64,000 bases of DNA from Millionella massiliensis (GTDB lineage Bacteria; Bacteroidota; Bacteroidia; Bacteroidales; Rikenellaceae): assembly GCF_900104655.1 (NCBI RefSeq), contig NZ_FNWD01000002.1, positions 976,246 to 1,040,245 on the forward strand. Reading direction: 5' to 3'. A program made the position numbers and the translations under genes. Numbering within the stretch: the stretch's first letter is position 1; every line of letters starts with the position of its first letter. This document shows positions 56,132-64,000 of this stretch, piece after piece. Under the pieces are notes generated by a model that made no database searches, was not told where the DNA came from, and saw only the letters and a list, made by a program, of their open reading frames with translations.

Positions 56132-57097
56132 ATGCGTATTTTGAGCGGATTGGCAGCCACGGCGCTGCTGGCGGCCACGGGCTGCGCTTCGTCACCGAAT
56201 TTCGCCACCGGCGTGATCGACCGTGCGGCGGACAACACCCTGACACTCGTCACCGGGCAGGGTGACACCCTGATTTTCAGCACACCGGGAGCCGATACAC
56301 TCGCGCGGCTCGACTCGGCAACCGTTTTCTGGCGCGGCAGCTACACGGCCGGTATGAAGGTCGAACGGATCGCGGTCACCCCCGGCGGAATGCCCGGCAG
56401 CGACCGCGACGCACACGGATGTATCGGCTCGGCCGGCTACATTTGGAGCGAGGTTCGGCAAGATTGCATCCGACTCTTCGAGCAGGGCATCCGCACGGTC
56501 GACACGGCGGGTAACGCGGCCTACATCGTCTTCAGCCCCGACTCGTCGCAAGTCGAGCTCTTCTTCTCCGACGGCACCCCGAACGAGATTCTCGACCGTC
56601 GCCGGCTGCCCAATGGCGGCTCGGCCTGGAATGTCGAGGACGACGATACGAAAAACGTCCGTCTGATCGACGGCCGGTGGGACATCAGCCGCCGGGGCAA
56701 AACCGTCTTCAGCGAAGAACAGAAAGGCGGCTCGGAACTGGGCGCCCTGCAAAACCTCACCTACGAAGGGCTGCTGCCGGCAGCCTCCTGCCCGGGCATC
56801 CGCTACACGCTCACGATCAGCAGCCGAGAGCACAGCGGCGACGGCACCTTCACCCTGACGATGACCTACCTCGAGGCCGAAAACGGCGAGGACCGCTCGT
56901 ACACCTATACGGGTCGCCGTTTCACGCTGCGCGGCATGGCGGGCGACGAGAATGCGACCGTCTGGCAACTGGTGGCCGACAGCGACAAAGGGACCTTCAA
57001 CTTCCTGCGCGAGGACGACACGACCCTCACCCTGCTGAACGACCGGTTGGAAAAACCCGAAACAACCCTGAACTATTCGCTGCGACTGAAGAAGTAA
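56132..57097 (+). CDS. lipoprotein with C-terminal NlpE-like domain
   Basis: A 321-residue lipoprotein; the lipobox LLAATGC puts the acylated Cys at residue 18. The first half has a pattern common in Bacteroidetes lipoproteins, GCIGSAGYIWSEVRQDCIRLFEQGI. The second half (about 220-318) resembles NlpE N-terminal domains: YEGLLPAASCPGI, alternating strands, and FNFLREDDTTLTLLND. In classic NlpE the first part of that motif is CxxC; here one Cys is replaced (AASC). A copper- or surface-sensing role is therefore uncertain. Confidence 0.7.
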   Translation: MRILSGLAATALLAATGCASSPNFATGVIDRAADNTLTLVTGQGDTLIFSTPGADTLARLDSATVFWRGSYTAGMKVERIAVTPGGMPGSDRDAHGCIGSAGYIWSEVRQDCIRLFEQGIRTVDTAGNAAYIVFSPDSSQVELFFSDGTPNEILDRRRLPNGGSAWNVEDDDTKNVRLIDGRWDISRRGKTVFSEEQKGGSELGALQNLTYEGLLPAASCPGIRYTLTISSREHSGDGTFTLTMTYLEAENGEDRSYTYTGRRFTLRGMAGDENATVWQLVADSDKGTFNFLREDDTTLTLLNDRLEKPETTLNYSLRLKK

Positions 57098-57439
57098 CCT
57101 CTTCTCCTGCGCCAACCTTTTCTGTATAGCATCGGCTCGCCGCATCCGGAAACAACCGTCCGGATGCAGCGGGCCGAAATACTTTTATACCTGCAAACCA
57201 CGGAGATCACCGGATCGCTCCCGACATTGTCACACCATCTCCCTGCTGTCGCTTTCCACAATACAACCTTTTGGGAGCAACCTCTCCCCCACGCCTCAAC
57301 AAACCGCCGGACAAAACCTCCACATGGCCCCTGCGGCTGCCGCCCATAAACGACGCAGTGCGGGTTTCCGTTTCCGGACAACCCGCACCGCACATACGGA
57401 AATATATTTCAGAAACTGAGAACTCTGAGCCCTCCCGGG
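57098..57439. other. intergenic region, NlpE-like / fimbrillin (convergent)
   Basis: No gene is supported. A 9-bp hairpin GTGCGGGTT / AACCCGCAC (57359-57367 with 57380-57388) lies after the fimbrillin stop on the minus strand without a strong T-tract. Confidence 0.45.
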
Positions 57440-58315
57440 TTACATAATAACATCGTCACTGACGGTACCCTGATCGCCCCAGCCCGAAATAATCGCATCT
57501 TTGAGTTGCAGTCTGCCATCCTTGATGGCCAGGTTCAGCGTCAACTGCTTGCCGCTTTCAAGATCGTCGCCGGTCGTCACCACATCCCGTAGTGCCAACT
57601 CCTTCACATCCTCACCGGCACGAATCTCCAACATGACATCCGATGTACTCTGAGGCACGATCAGGAACGACGCCGTACGTCCGACCTCCGTGAACGAAGC
57701 CGTCCGGGCGCTGGTATTATCGAGCGTACCATCAAGCAGGTTCACCTTGCAACTCGACTTCGCCGTACAGGTTATCTGTATCTCATCGGCCGACACATAG
57801 GATTGGTCACTCGTAAAGTTAACCACCAACCGGTGCATCGCGTGATGGAATCGCAGTTCCACCGGTTCTTCCGTGCCCGACCGGATACCTTTGGTCGTTG
57901 CCAACAGCAGATCTTGATCGGCTGCACTCTCCAGATCGAACATAAAGGTACCGTCACTGAGCGTCTGCTTCGGATAGCAGGCGTAAAAATCGACCAGCCC
58001 GTCATCCGAAGCCAACGGAAGGTCCTCCCAAAAGAGACTTGTCTCTCCCACCTTATAATCATAAGTAGTCGATTGCGGCACCCGATTGGCCAGGTGCAAC
58101 GTAAAGATATCCCCTGCAGCAAAGGAACCACTGCCATCGCCACCCAACTGAGGAGCCTTTGTCCGCGCATCAATGCTGGCCGAAATAGAGATTCGCGTAT
58201 CGGTCGAACCGTTATCTCCCGGCGCAGGATCCGGTTCAGGGGTGGACGTACCCCCGTTGCATGCATTCAAAAGGGGGAACACCATTGCTACCAATATATA
58301 AGCTAAGCTTTTCAT
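57440..58315 (-). CDS. fimbrillin-family lipoprotein
   Basis: A 291-residue surface lipoprotein. The lipobox is LLNAC, with the Cys at residue 19. The body matches fimbrillin/Mfa-like proteins: ISISASIDARTKA near the mature start, FAAGDIFTLHLAN, FYACYPKQTLSDGT, RFHHAMHRLVVNF and a strand-rich C-terminus ending SGWGDQGTVSDDVIM. Such proteins polymerise or decorate fimbriae. It starts 25 bases after the IdeS-fusion gene on the same strand, so the two form an operon. Confidence 0.82.
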   Translation of the reverse strand: MKSLAYILVAMVFPLLNACNGGTSTPEPDPAPGDNGSTDTRISISASIDARTKAPQLGGDGSGSFAAGDIFTLHLANRVPQSTTYDYKVGETSLFWEDLPLASDDGLVDFYACYPKQTLSDGTFMFDLESAADQDLLLATTKGIRSGTEEPVELRFHHAMHRLVVNFTSDQSYVSADEIQITCTAKSSCKVNLLDGTLDNTSARTASFTEVGRTASFLIVPQSTSDVMLEIRAGEDVKELALRDVVTTGDDLESGKQLTLNLAIKDGRLQLKDAIISGWGDQGTVSDDVIM

Positions 58316-58340
58316 CGTTTATCCGTTTTTATGTTCTTAA

Positions 58341-60200
58341 TTATTCTACTACAACCGAGGGGAAATGACGCCGCCACACATCACGACGCAGATCGACCGA
58401 ATAGAGGGCCGTAATCTTGAACTTTTTAAACTCGATTGAACCATCTTCGCTATCCAGTGCCTGCATGTACGTGTATTCATTATTGTTCATTGCAGGATCT
58501 TTAGCATAGACTATTTTCTTACGAACAATCATTGCACCATTGGCATCCTGATCTGCCATATTGTTATCACAATAATAGAAATGGGAAGCCATGCCGTTTT
58601 CATCAAATTCAAACCCCCATATCACCATGGAATGATTGCCCGTATTTGTTCCAGCTATATCATATACTGAGAACCCAATCGCCTTCCGATTGAGCAGGGC
58701 ATCGATTATGAATTCATTGAACGCTGCAGCATCAGGCATACGCTGGGATTCGACAGCAACCACATCGTCCTTTTTGAACACCTCGGAGAAAAATCCCGGG
58801 AATCCCAGAATCGCGGGTGATCCCATTTGAGGCGCTTGATAACCCGAAATAAACCAGTTCACCCCACCGGCATCCCAGTTTCCATTATCACGGAAAGAGC
58901 TTTTGAAGAACTCGAATACCGGCGCCCGGTTCACCACCACCGATGAGCCCGTGGTCCCATTGGGATAGAGCGGTTTGAATTCATCCGACGGGCGCTCGAA
59001 CATCCGCCCCGACGTAACCGTCGACTCAACGCTCGACCCATACAGCTTCGTGTAAGCCTCGATGTACGGACGGTTATTCACCATCCACCAGATCAGCAGA
59101 CTCGAAGCACTCGCAGCCCAGCATAAATTACGGTCATTTTCATCATAATTATATGACTTATTGCAATCGTACCACCCACAGTCCTCGGCCCAGGTCAGCC
59201 ATTGATTTTCCACATTCGTCCAGCTCTGCCGGAACCACTGGCCAGCCGGAAGCTGGTACATTTTATGAGGCGGATAGGTCGGAATACTCTCTTTGCCGGG
59301 GAAATCGGGAGCATTCACGCCATAGACCCACAACGTTTTGTTCGCCACGTCAGGATTCGACTGTTTGATCGACAATCGAAACGAAGTCTGCTTGCCCGAC
59401 TCGAAAGCGGTAAGCGACTGCCCTTCGTCCGTCTGCTTCGGTGCATCATATAGCACCTCCTTTTCCGAATTGGCAATCCGAAGCAAACCGGCCCCATCCC
59501 GATACGGCGTGGCAGACTGCGGAAGAATGATCGCCTCCATGCTGCCATCGCTATTGAGGTGCGGAGTGATCCATTGAACATCCTCCGAAACGACCTGCGT
59601 CTGACCAGTCAGCAGATTGACCGAACCGTCGGCCACGCTGCGCACAGCCACCTCAGCCCCATCATCGGCCCCGATCAACTCGACATGGAGCCGGTGCAAG
59701 GCATGCTCAAAGCGGAAGCTGGCCTGATATTCACCAGCGGCCAAAGCCACACGTGCGAACAACAGATCGGCAGCCGACAGTGCCTCGCCGCTTTGGTCCA
59801 GCGGCAACTGAACAGCGTAAGCCGCCGGATCGATCGCCTCGGGATCGGCCACGGCCGGATAATGAGCCGACATGGTCAGCGTACCGACCCCGAAATCACT
59901 CCGTTTCAAACGCGGCATCCACTCACCGCCCTGGTAGATCAATTCACGATACTGCACCTCGCTTCCATTGTCGATGTACAGTCCAATACGGTCACCTTCA
60001 CTGAAGGTGCCGGAACCGTCCGAGGCCATCTCGGCACGAGTCTCGAGCCGCGAAAAGGTTAACCGCATGTAACCATCCGCCCCGGCGCCCAGATCGTCGT
60101 TTCGATCAGCGCGACAGGCCGTCAGCACCAGCAGCACAACCATTACGGTGGCTGCGAGGACGGTTTTTCCGAAATTATAAAATCTGTAACGCATAATCAT
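58341..60200 (-). CDS. lipoprotein fusing fimbrillin-like domain to IdeS/Mac-type cysteine protease
   Basis: A 619-residue lipoprotein; the lipobox VLTAC is near residue 29. Residues about 45-290 match the fimbrillin/Mfa pattern (GSGTFSEGDRIGLYI, FRFEHALHRLHVEL, SGKQTSFRLSIKQ). From about 300 on the sequence matches IdeS-like (peptidase C66) enzymes: NLCWAASASSLLIWW with C360, then GNHSMVIWGFEFDENG with H523, then YYCDNN with D545. The H-to-D spacing is 22, as between H262 and D284 of IdeS. Position 547, matching IdeS D286, is Asn. The start is ATG 60200; 60194 is an alternative. Target is unknown; IgG is only one possibility. Confidence 0.8.
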   Translation of the reverse strand: MIMRYRFYNFGKTVLAATVMVVLLVLTACRADRNDDLGAGADGYMRLTFSRLETRAEMASDGSGTFSEGDRIGLYIDNGSEVQYRELIYQGGEWMPRLKRSDFGVGTLTMSAHYPAVADPEAIDPAAYAVQLPLDQSGEALSAADLLFARVALAAGEYQASFRFEHALHRLHVELIGADDGAEVAVRSVADGSVNLLTGQTQVVSEDVQWITPHLNSDGSMEAIILPQSATPYRDGAGLLRIANSEKEVLYDAPKQTDEGQSLTAFESGKQTSFRLSIKQSNPDVANKTLWVYGVNAPDFPGKESIPTYPPHKMYQLPAGQWFRQSWTNVENQWLTWAEDCGWYDCNKSYNYDENDRNLCWAASASSLLIWWMVNNRPYIEAYTKLYGSSVESTVTSGRMFERPSDEFKPLYPNGTTGSSVVVNRAPVFEFFKSSFRDNGNWDAGGVNWFISGYQAPQMGSPAILGFPGFFSEVFKKDDVVAVESQRMPDAAAFNEFIIDALLNRKAIGFSVYDIAGTNTGNHSMVIWGFEFDENGMASHFYYCDNNMADQDANGAMIVRKKIVYAKDPAMNNNEYTYMQALDSEDGSIEFKKFKITALYSVDLRRDVWRRHFPSVVVE

Positions 60201-60325
60201 GATTGCTTTGGAACCGAAAAGAGACAGACACGCATCGTACAACCTGGTAGGTCAGTCGAACGAACATGCCGTTTCCGTTTCGAGGTTCATCCATTATTCT
60301 CTGCTCATCTTTACATATTGGCGCA

Positions 60326-60333
60326 CAAAGATA
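60326..60333 (-). promoter_or_regulatory. -7 promoter element of IdeS-fusion operon
   Basis: Minus strand TATCTTTG, giving a leader of about 120 bases. Confidence 0.55.
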
Positions 60334-60365
60334 GAGCTAATAATCAATTTTTTACATTTAAGGCT

Positions 60366-60389
60366 TTATGTGTCAAAAATCACACATAA
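60366..60389. promoter_or_regulatory. operator-like dyad
   Basis: TTATGTGT (60366-60373) and ACACATAA (60382-60389) are perfect inverted repeats around 8 bases, near the leftward promoter. Confidence 0.45.
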
Positions 60390-60400
60390 TCTTTCATGTG

Positions 60401-60456
60401 CAACGTTTCGCACCGTCCCAAAACGTCCGGAAGCAACGTTTTTCAGTACAACGTTT
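60401..60456. repeat. three CAACGTTT direct repeats
   Basis: Copies at 60401-60408, 60434-60441 and 60449-60456, the last two followed by TT. Possible regulator sites. Confidence 0.45.
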
Positions 60457-60848
60457 TTATGACTAAAATATTCTTGGATTCACATTAAATTCGTAAGCGA
60501 TTCAAAATTTCATTCAAAAATCATTCCAAAAACTCTTTTACACCTATTCTTAAGTACAATTCTCGACCCAGACCTATCACTTTTAAATATACGCACCTGA
60601 TTATCTACACTTTACCTAAACCAGAGTCATCCCCAAATTTTTATCTTAAGTTCACCCCCCCTTATTCTCCGTTTTTCACAAATTTCCCCCACCACCCGCC
60701 TATCTTATTGTATTTCATAAACAACGAATCGACCGCCCTCCCCTACCAAATCTCGTCCAAACCAACCAATTCCCACAATTATTATTTTACTATTTTTCTG
60801 AATAATATTTTTTCATGAATTTACTTACCAACAAAAGAATAATTTGTG

Positions 60849-60856
60849 TATATTTA
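60849..60856 (+). promoter_or_regulatory. -7-like element of DUF3575 operon
   Basis: TATATTTA, one mismatch from TAnnTTTG, 50 bases before the ATG. Confidence 0.4.
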
Positions 60857-60905
60857 TCATACTAAACAGATAATAAATACTGTAAAAAATATACAGCAAA
60901 AGCAT

Positions 60906-62180
60906 ATGAAAAATTTCATCATCCTATTGGGATTATGCTTGTGGGGATGTCAACTATACGCACAACAAACTTTGCCCTCCCGGGACAATTCCGCCATTTC
61001 ACTATCTGACAGCACTTTATTTAATCAAGAAGAGTATCCTGACAGCCTTTTTGTGGTTGCCGGACCTTTCATGACACCGGTAGTTTTCGAGGTCAATCAA
61101 TACACAATCAAACCGAACCAGCGACTTAACGAAGCTATTGATTCTATCAAAAAGTACAACAGAAACATTATTTTCATATGGGTTGGCGGCAGCGCCTCCC
61201 CCGAAGGCCCCGACAGGTGGAATCGGCAGTTGGGGCAATACCGTGCCGAAGCACTCTCGAAATACATTATTCAGGAGACCGGGCTGGAAAACCAGAAACT
61301 CCGAATTCACAATCTCGGAGAAGACTGGAGCACCCTGGAGAAAATCATGGAAGAGCAAAAAGGGTTCCCCAACCGGGATCGCATTTTGACCATCCTGTCG
61401 GAAGAGCCCAACAACGAGACACGCAAACAGAAAATCCAGGAACTCGATCACGGAGCCACCTGGCACAAGTTAATCACCGAGGTCTTTCCACCGCTGCGCA
61501 ATGCCCGCATGACCCTCGTATCATGCTACCCCAAGGCCACCCCCATAGCTCAGGAGATCTCGCCCTGGAACGGCACGCTGGCAACGGCCGAGCCTCCCAA
61601 AGCAATCCTGACCAGACCGGCGGCACCCATACCGACGACCTACGCCGCACGACACTCGAACTGGAAGATCGCCGTAAAGACCAACCTGCTGTTCGACGTG
61701 CTGCTGACCGCCAACCTCGGCGTCGAGATCAGCCCGTGGACCCACTGGTCGCTCGACATACCCGTGTGGTACTCGCCCTACAACATCACCTCGACCCGGA
61801 ACATCCGACTTCTGGCCGTACAGCCCGAAATCCGATGGTGGGCCAAGGAGGCCATGAACGGCCACTTCGTCGGCCTGCATACCCACGTGGCCGGCTTCAA
61901 CATCGCCCTCAACGACTACGCCCGCTATCAGGATCCGAACCATGCGCTTTGGGGGATGGGGCTGAGCTACGGTTATGCCCTTTCGCTCGGCAAGAGCAGA
62001 CACTGGGGCATGGAATTCAACATTGGCGCCGGTTTCGCCAAATACAAGTATGACGCCTACCGCAACTGGCACAACGGGCCGAAATTCAAATCCGGATCAG
62101 ACTGCTACTGGGGCATCACCCGCGCAGGAGTCACCCTCTCGTATAAATGGAATCTATCGCGTAAGGATCGGAAAAAATGA
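60906..62180 (+). CDS. DUF3575 protein with OmpA-like N-terminal part
   Basis: A 424-residue envelope protein with a signal peptide (about 1-20, ending in LYAQ). Residues about 45-200 resemble an OmpA-like peptidoglycan-binding domain: PVVFEVNQYTIKPNQRLNEAIDSIKKY and GSASPEGPDRWNRQLGQYRAEALSKYI. From about 255 the DUF3575 beta-barrel-type region starts (WKIAVKTNLLFDVLLTANLGVEISPW). This gene type commonly heads fimbrial operons in Bacteroidales and may anchor the structure. Its TGA overlaps the next ATG. Confidence 0.85.
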   Translation: MKNFIILLGLCLWGCQLYAQQTLPSRDNSAISLSDSTLFNQEEYPDSLFVVAGPFMTPVVFEVNQYTIKPNQRLNEAIDSIKKYNRNIIFIWVGGSASPEGPDRWNRQLGQYRAEALSKYIIQETGLENQKLRIHNLGEDWSTLEKIMEEQKGFPNRDRILTILSEEPNNETRKQKIQELDHGATWHKLITEVFPPLRNARMTLVSCYPKATPIAQEISPWNGTLATAEPPKAILTRPAAPIPTTYAARHSNWKIAVKTNLLFDVLLTANLGVEISPWTHWSLDIPVWYSPYNITSTRNIRLLAVQPEIRWWAKEAMNGHFVGLHTHVAGFNIALNDYARYQDPNHALWGMGLSYGYALSLGKSRHWGMEFNIGAGFAKYKYDAYRNWHNGPKFKSGSDCYWGITRAGVTLSYKWNLSRKDRKK

Positions 62181-63274
62181 CAATCATGAATATGCGTCAT
62201 ATATATCATACATTCATATTTCTAAGTGGCACCACACTACTTGCCGCCTGCGACAAGACCATACACGAGTATCCCTCGAGCGGTCTGACCACCATATCGG
62301 TCGAACTCAACGTCGACCGCACCCCTCCACGCTACTACAAGGAGCTGACCTACGACAACAACGGCGAATATACGGAGACCTCTCTCGACCCCTCGCTGTC
62401 GGAGAGCTACACCGCCGATGAACGGCTGAGCATGCGCATCATTACGGAGCTGTACCGGGTGTCGTCACTGGAAGACCGCATCGACAAAGGCACACTCGTC
62501 GCCCGCCGCGAGATCGCCGTCGAGCGACTCAAGGAAGCGCCGCAGGACACCCTGCAATTCCAAGTGCCGGAAGGCATCTACCGAGCCCTCTCGTGGGCCG
62601 ACTATGCCCCCACCAACAACCTGCAGGACTGGCACTTCAACACCGAGGCACTGGATGCCGTCGAGGTCAACATCGACCACAAGCCGCAAGACAACCACCA
62701 CAAAAATTCCGCCACCGGTTCGAGCAACTTCGCCGTGGACTTCAACCAAAGCCCGACAGGCAGTTCGATCCTGCTCGACGGGACACGAGCCACCCCCACC
62801 GACGACAACGTCGTCCCGGTCTACATGGAACGTGCCGAGGGAAGGTTCCGATTATGGGCCACTGACCTTCAGGATTTTCTGAACGGAGGCAACAGCATCG
62901 ATGACCTTCGCATCAAAATCATCTACAAGCAATACATCAGCGCCGGGTACAACGTCGACACGGAGACCCCCAACCGGTTCGTCCAGACCCGCACCATGGA
63001 GACCACTCCGACCACCGTCCCCGGCGACGGCAGCATCCTGCTCGCCTACGACTACGTGCTGACCTCGAGCGACCGGGAAGACCACATTCTGGTCGACATC
63101 TTCATCTACAAGGGCGAAGAGGAACTGAACCACTATCAGGACATCACCATTCCGCTTCAACGAAACCACGAGACGGTTGTCCGCGGCCCCTTCCTGACCC
63201 GGGAGATCGGGAGCGGAGACATCGGTATCGATGACAACTTCGACGACGAATTCGTGGTCGTCATTCCGGACTAA
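62177..63274 (+). CDS. DUF5119 fimbrial-operon lipoprotein
   Basis: A 365-residue lipoprotein; the lipobox TTLLAAC has its Cys at about residue 25. The remainder follows the DUF5119 pattern (PF17145): CDKTIHEYP, VSVELNV-like strands, VPEGIYRALSWADY and a C-terminal FLTREIGSGDIGIDDNFDDEF. DUF5119 proteins sit second in many fimbrial operons and are thought to be minor or anchor subunits. The start overlaps the previous stop by ATGA, so translation is coupled. Confidence 0.8.
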   Translation: MTIMNMRHIYHTFIFLSGTTLLAACDKTIHEYPSSGLTTISVELNVDRTPPRYYKELTYDNNGEYTETSLDPSLSESYTADERLSMRIITELYRVSSLEDRIDKGTLVARREIAVERLKEAPQDTLQFQVPEGIYRALSWADYAPTNNLQDWHFNTEALDAVEVNIDHKPQDNHHKNSATGSSNFAVDFNQSPTGSSILLDGTRATPTDDNVVPVYMERAEGRFRLWATDLQDFLNGGNSIDDLRIKIIYKQYISAGYNVDTETPNRFVQTRTMETTPTTVPGDGSILLAYDYVLTSSDREDHILVDIFIYKGEEELNHYQDITIPLQRNHETVVRGPFLTREIGSGDIGIDDNFDDEFVVVIPD

Positions 63275-63316
63275 GCCTCGTACAAAATATCATACATCAC
63301 ATAAAAACCACACACT

Positions 63317-64000
63317 ATGAAAAAGTTAACTAACCTTATGCTGGGTTGCCTGGCAGGCATAGCCCTTGCGGCATGCAGCCAGAAGCCAGACCAACCGGGG
63401 CTCAACCCCGATGGCGAGATGGTACGCATCCAACTCGAAGCTCCCGAAGCGCTGCAGCTGACACGCAGCATTCCCGGCACCAACAGTGCTCAAGGTGGCC
63501 TGACGAACGTCGACTGGTCACAGTATGATCTGCGCTACCTGCTGGCTGTCTACTCGGCAGACGGCAGCGAACTGCTGACCCGCCTGTCCAAAACCTACGA
63601 CACGTACAGTTCCGCCGTATTTGAACTGCGACTGACCCCGAACAACAGCTACAAGTTTGTTGCCTGGGCCGACTTCGTCGCCGAGGGCGAGGACGAAGAC
63701 CTCCACTACAACACCACCGACCTGGCAAACATCACGCTCAAGAGCTACGAGGACGGTCGGCAGAACCAGATTAACGACGAAAGTCGGGATGCCTACTTCG
63801 CCACCAAAGTGATCAACGTTACGCAAACGTTCGATGAACCGCTGACGCTGAAACGCCCGTTTGCCAAGATACGCATCGTCACCACCGACTGGGAGGGAGA
63901 CAACAAAGGCGTTGTCAAACCGGACAATTTCAAGGTCACGTACCACGATTGCACCCGTTTCGCAGGGTTCAACGCCCTCACCGGTGACGCTATCGGCGAG
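63317..64000 (+). CDS. DUF6562 fimbrial-operon lipoprotein (3' end outside window)
   Basis: The first 228 residues are visible. The signal peptide ends in the lipobox IALAAC. LRYLLAVYSADGSELL, LRLTPNNSYKFVAWADFV, LDDESRDAYF-like NDESRDAYFATKVI and LKRPFAKIRIVTTDW fit DUF6562 (PF20200), a fimbrillin-like family. It lies 42 bases after the DUF5119 gene in the same operon. The C-terminus and any later subunit genes are beyond the window. Confidence 0.8.
   Translation, partial: MKKLTNLMLGCLAGIALAACSQKPDQPGLNPDGEMVRIQLEAPEALQLTRSIPGTNSAQGGLTNVDWSQYDLRYLLAVYSADGSELLTRLSKTYDTYSSAVFELRLTPNNSYKFVAWADFVAEGEDEDLHYNTTDLANITLKSYEDGRQNQINDESRDAYFATKVINVTQTFDEPLTLKRPFAKIRIVTTDWEGDNKGVVKPDNFKVTYHDCTRFAGFNALTGDAIGE

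Larger units (their letters stand above)
60201..60905. other. AT-rich divergent control region between two surface operons
   Basis: About 700 AT-rich bases without a gene. It has a minus-strand -7 element at 60326-60333 (TATCTTTG), an 8-bp dyad (60366-60373 with 60382-60389), three CAACGTTT repeats (60401, 60434, 60449) and a plus-strand -7-like TATATTTA at 60849-60856. Confidence 0.6.

Overview
The window comes from a GC-rich member of the Bacteroidota, most likely Bacteroidales and possibly close to Alistipes/Rikenellaceae. Family signatures support this: a fused MurF-alanine racemase, an NVEALT peptide, DUF4924, DUF4301, DUF721 beside glycosyltransferases, fimbrillin-type lipoproteins, a V/A-type ATPase with a DUF2764 subunit, and many matches to the Bacteroidetes -7 promoter element TAnnTTTG. 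The genus is inferred, not shown. No rRNA, tRNA or CRISPR array was found.

Layout. 0-9 kb: a HAD phosphatase (cut by the left edge), a propeller lipoprotein with an NVEALT peptide gene, murF-alr, ferritin, ribH, a TPR membrane protein and recF. 9-15.4 kb: a minus-strand surface-polysaccharide block (flippase and three GT2 glycosyltransferases) that also carries DUF721 and DUF4924. 15.4-17.1 kb: an S41 C-terminal processing protease. 17.1-18.6 kb: an AT-richer island with two decayed Mu-like phage gene fragments and three tandem, structured, minus-strand small-RNA units about 181 nt apart. 18.6-28.8 kb: the V-type ATPase operon (E, DUF2764, A, B, D, I, K), probably led by DUF4301. Its K subunit keeps the sodium-site residues known from Enterococcus NtpK.

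28.8-46 kb is mostly housekeeping: murB, mtaB, folD, ffh, a GH18 protein, argS, exbD/exbB, hydG, an NSS transporter, tilS (with an internal in-frame duplication) and a secreted sialidase. 46-57 kb: a very large TamB-like protein, pyruvate:ferredoxin oxidoreductase (nifJ), diadenylate cyclase cdaA and an NlpE-like lipoprotein. nifJ and hydG fit fermentative hydrogen metabolism. 57-64 kb: two divergent surface operons around a 700-bp AT-rich control region. The leftward one encodes a lipoprotein that fuses a fimbrillin-like domain to an IdeS/Mac-type cysteine protease, followed by a fimbrillin. The rightward one encodes DUF3575, DUF5119 and DUF6562 proteins and runs off the window.

The two most unusual items are the tandem small-RNA array at 17.8-18.3 kb, whose helices covary between copies, and the fimbrillin-IdeS fusion at 58.3-60.2 kb.
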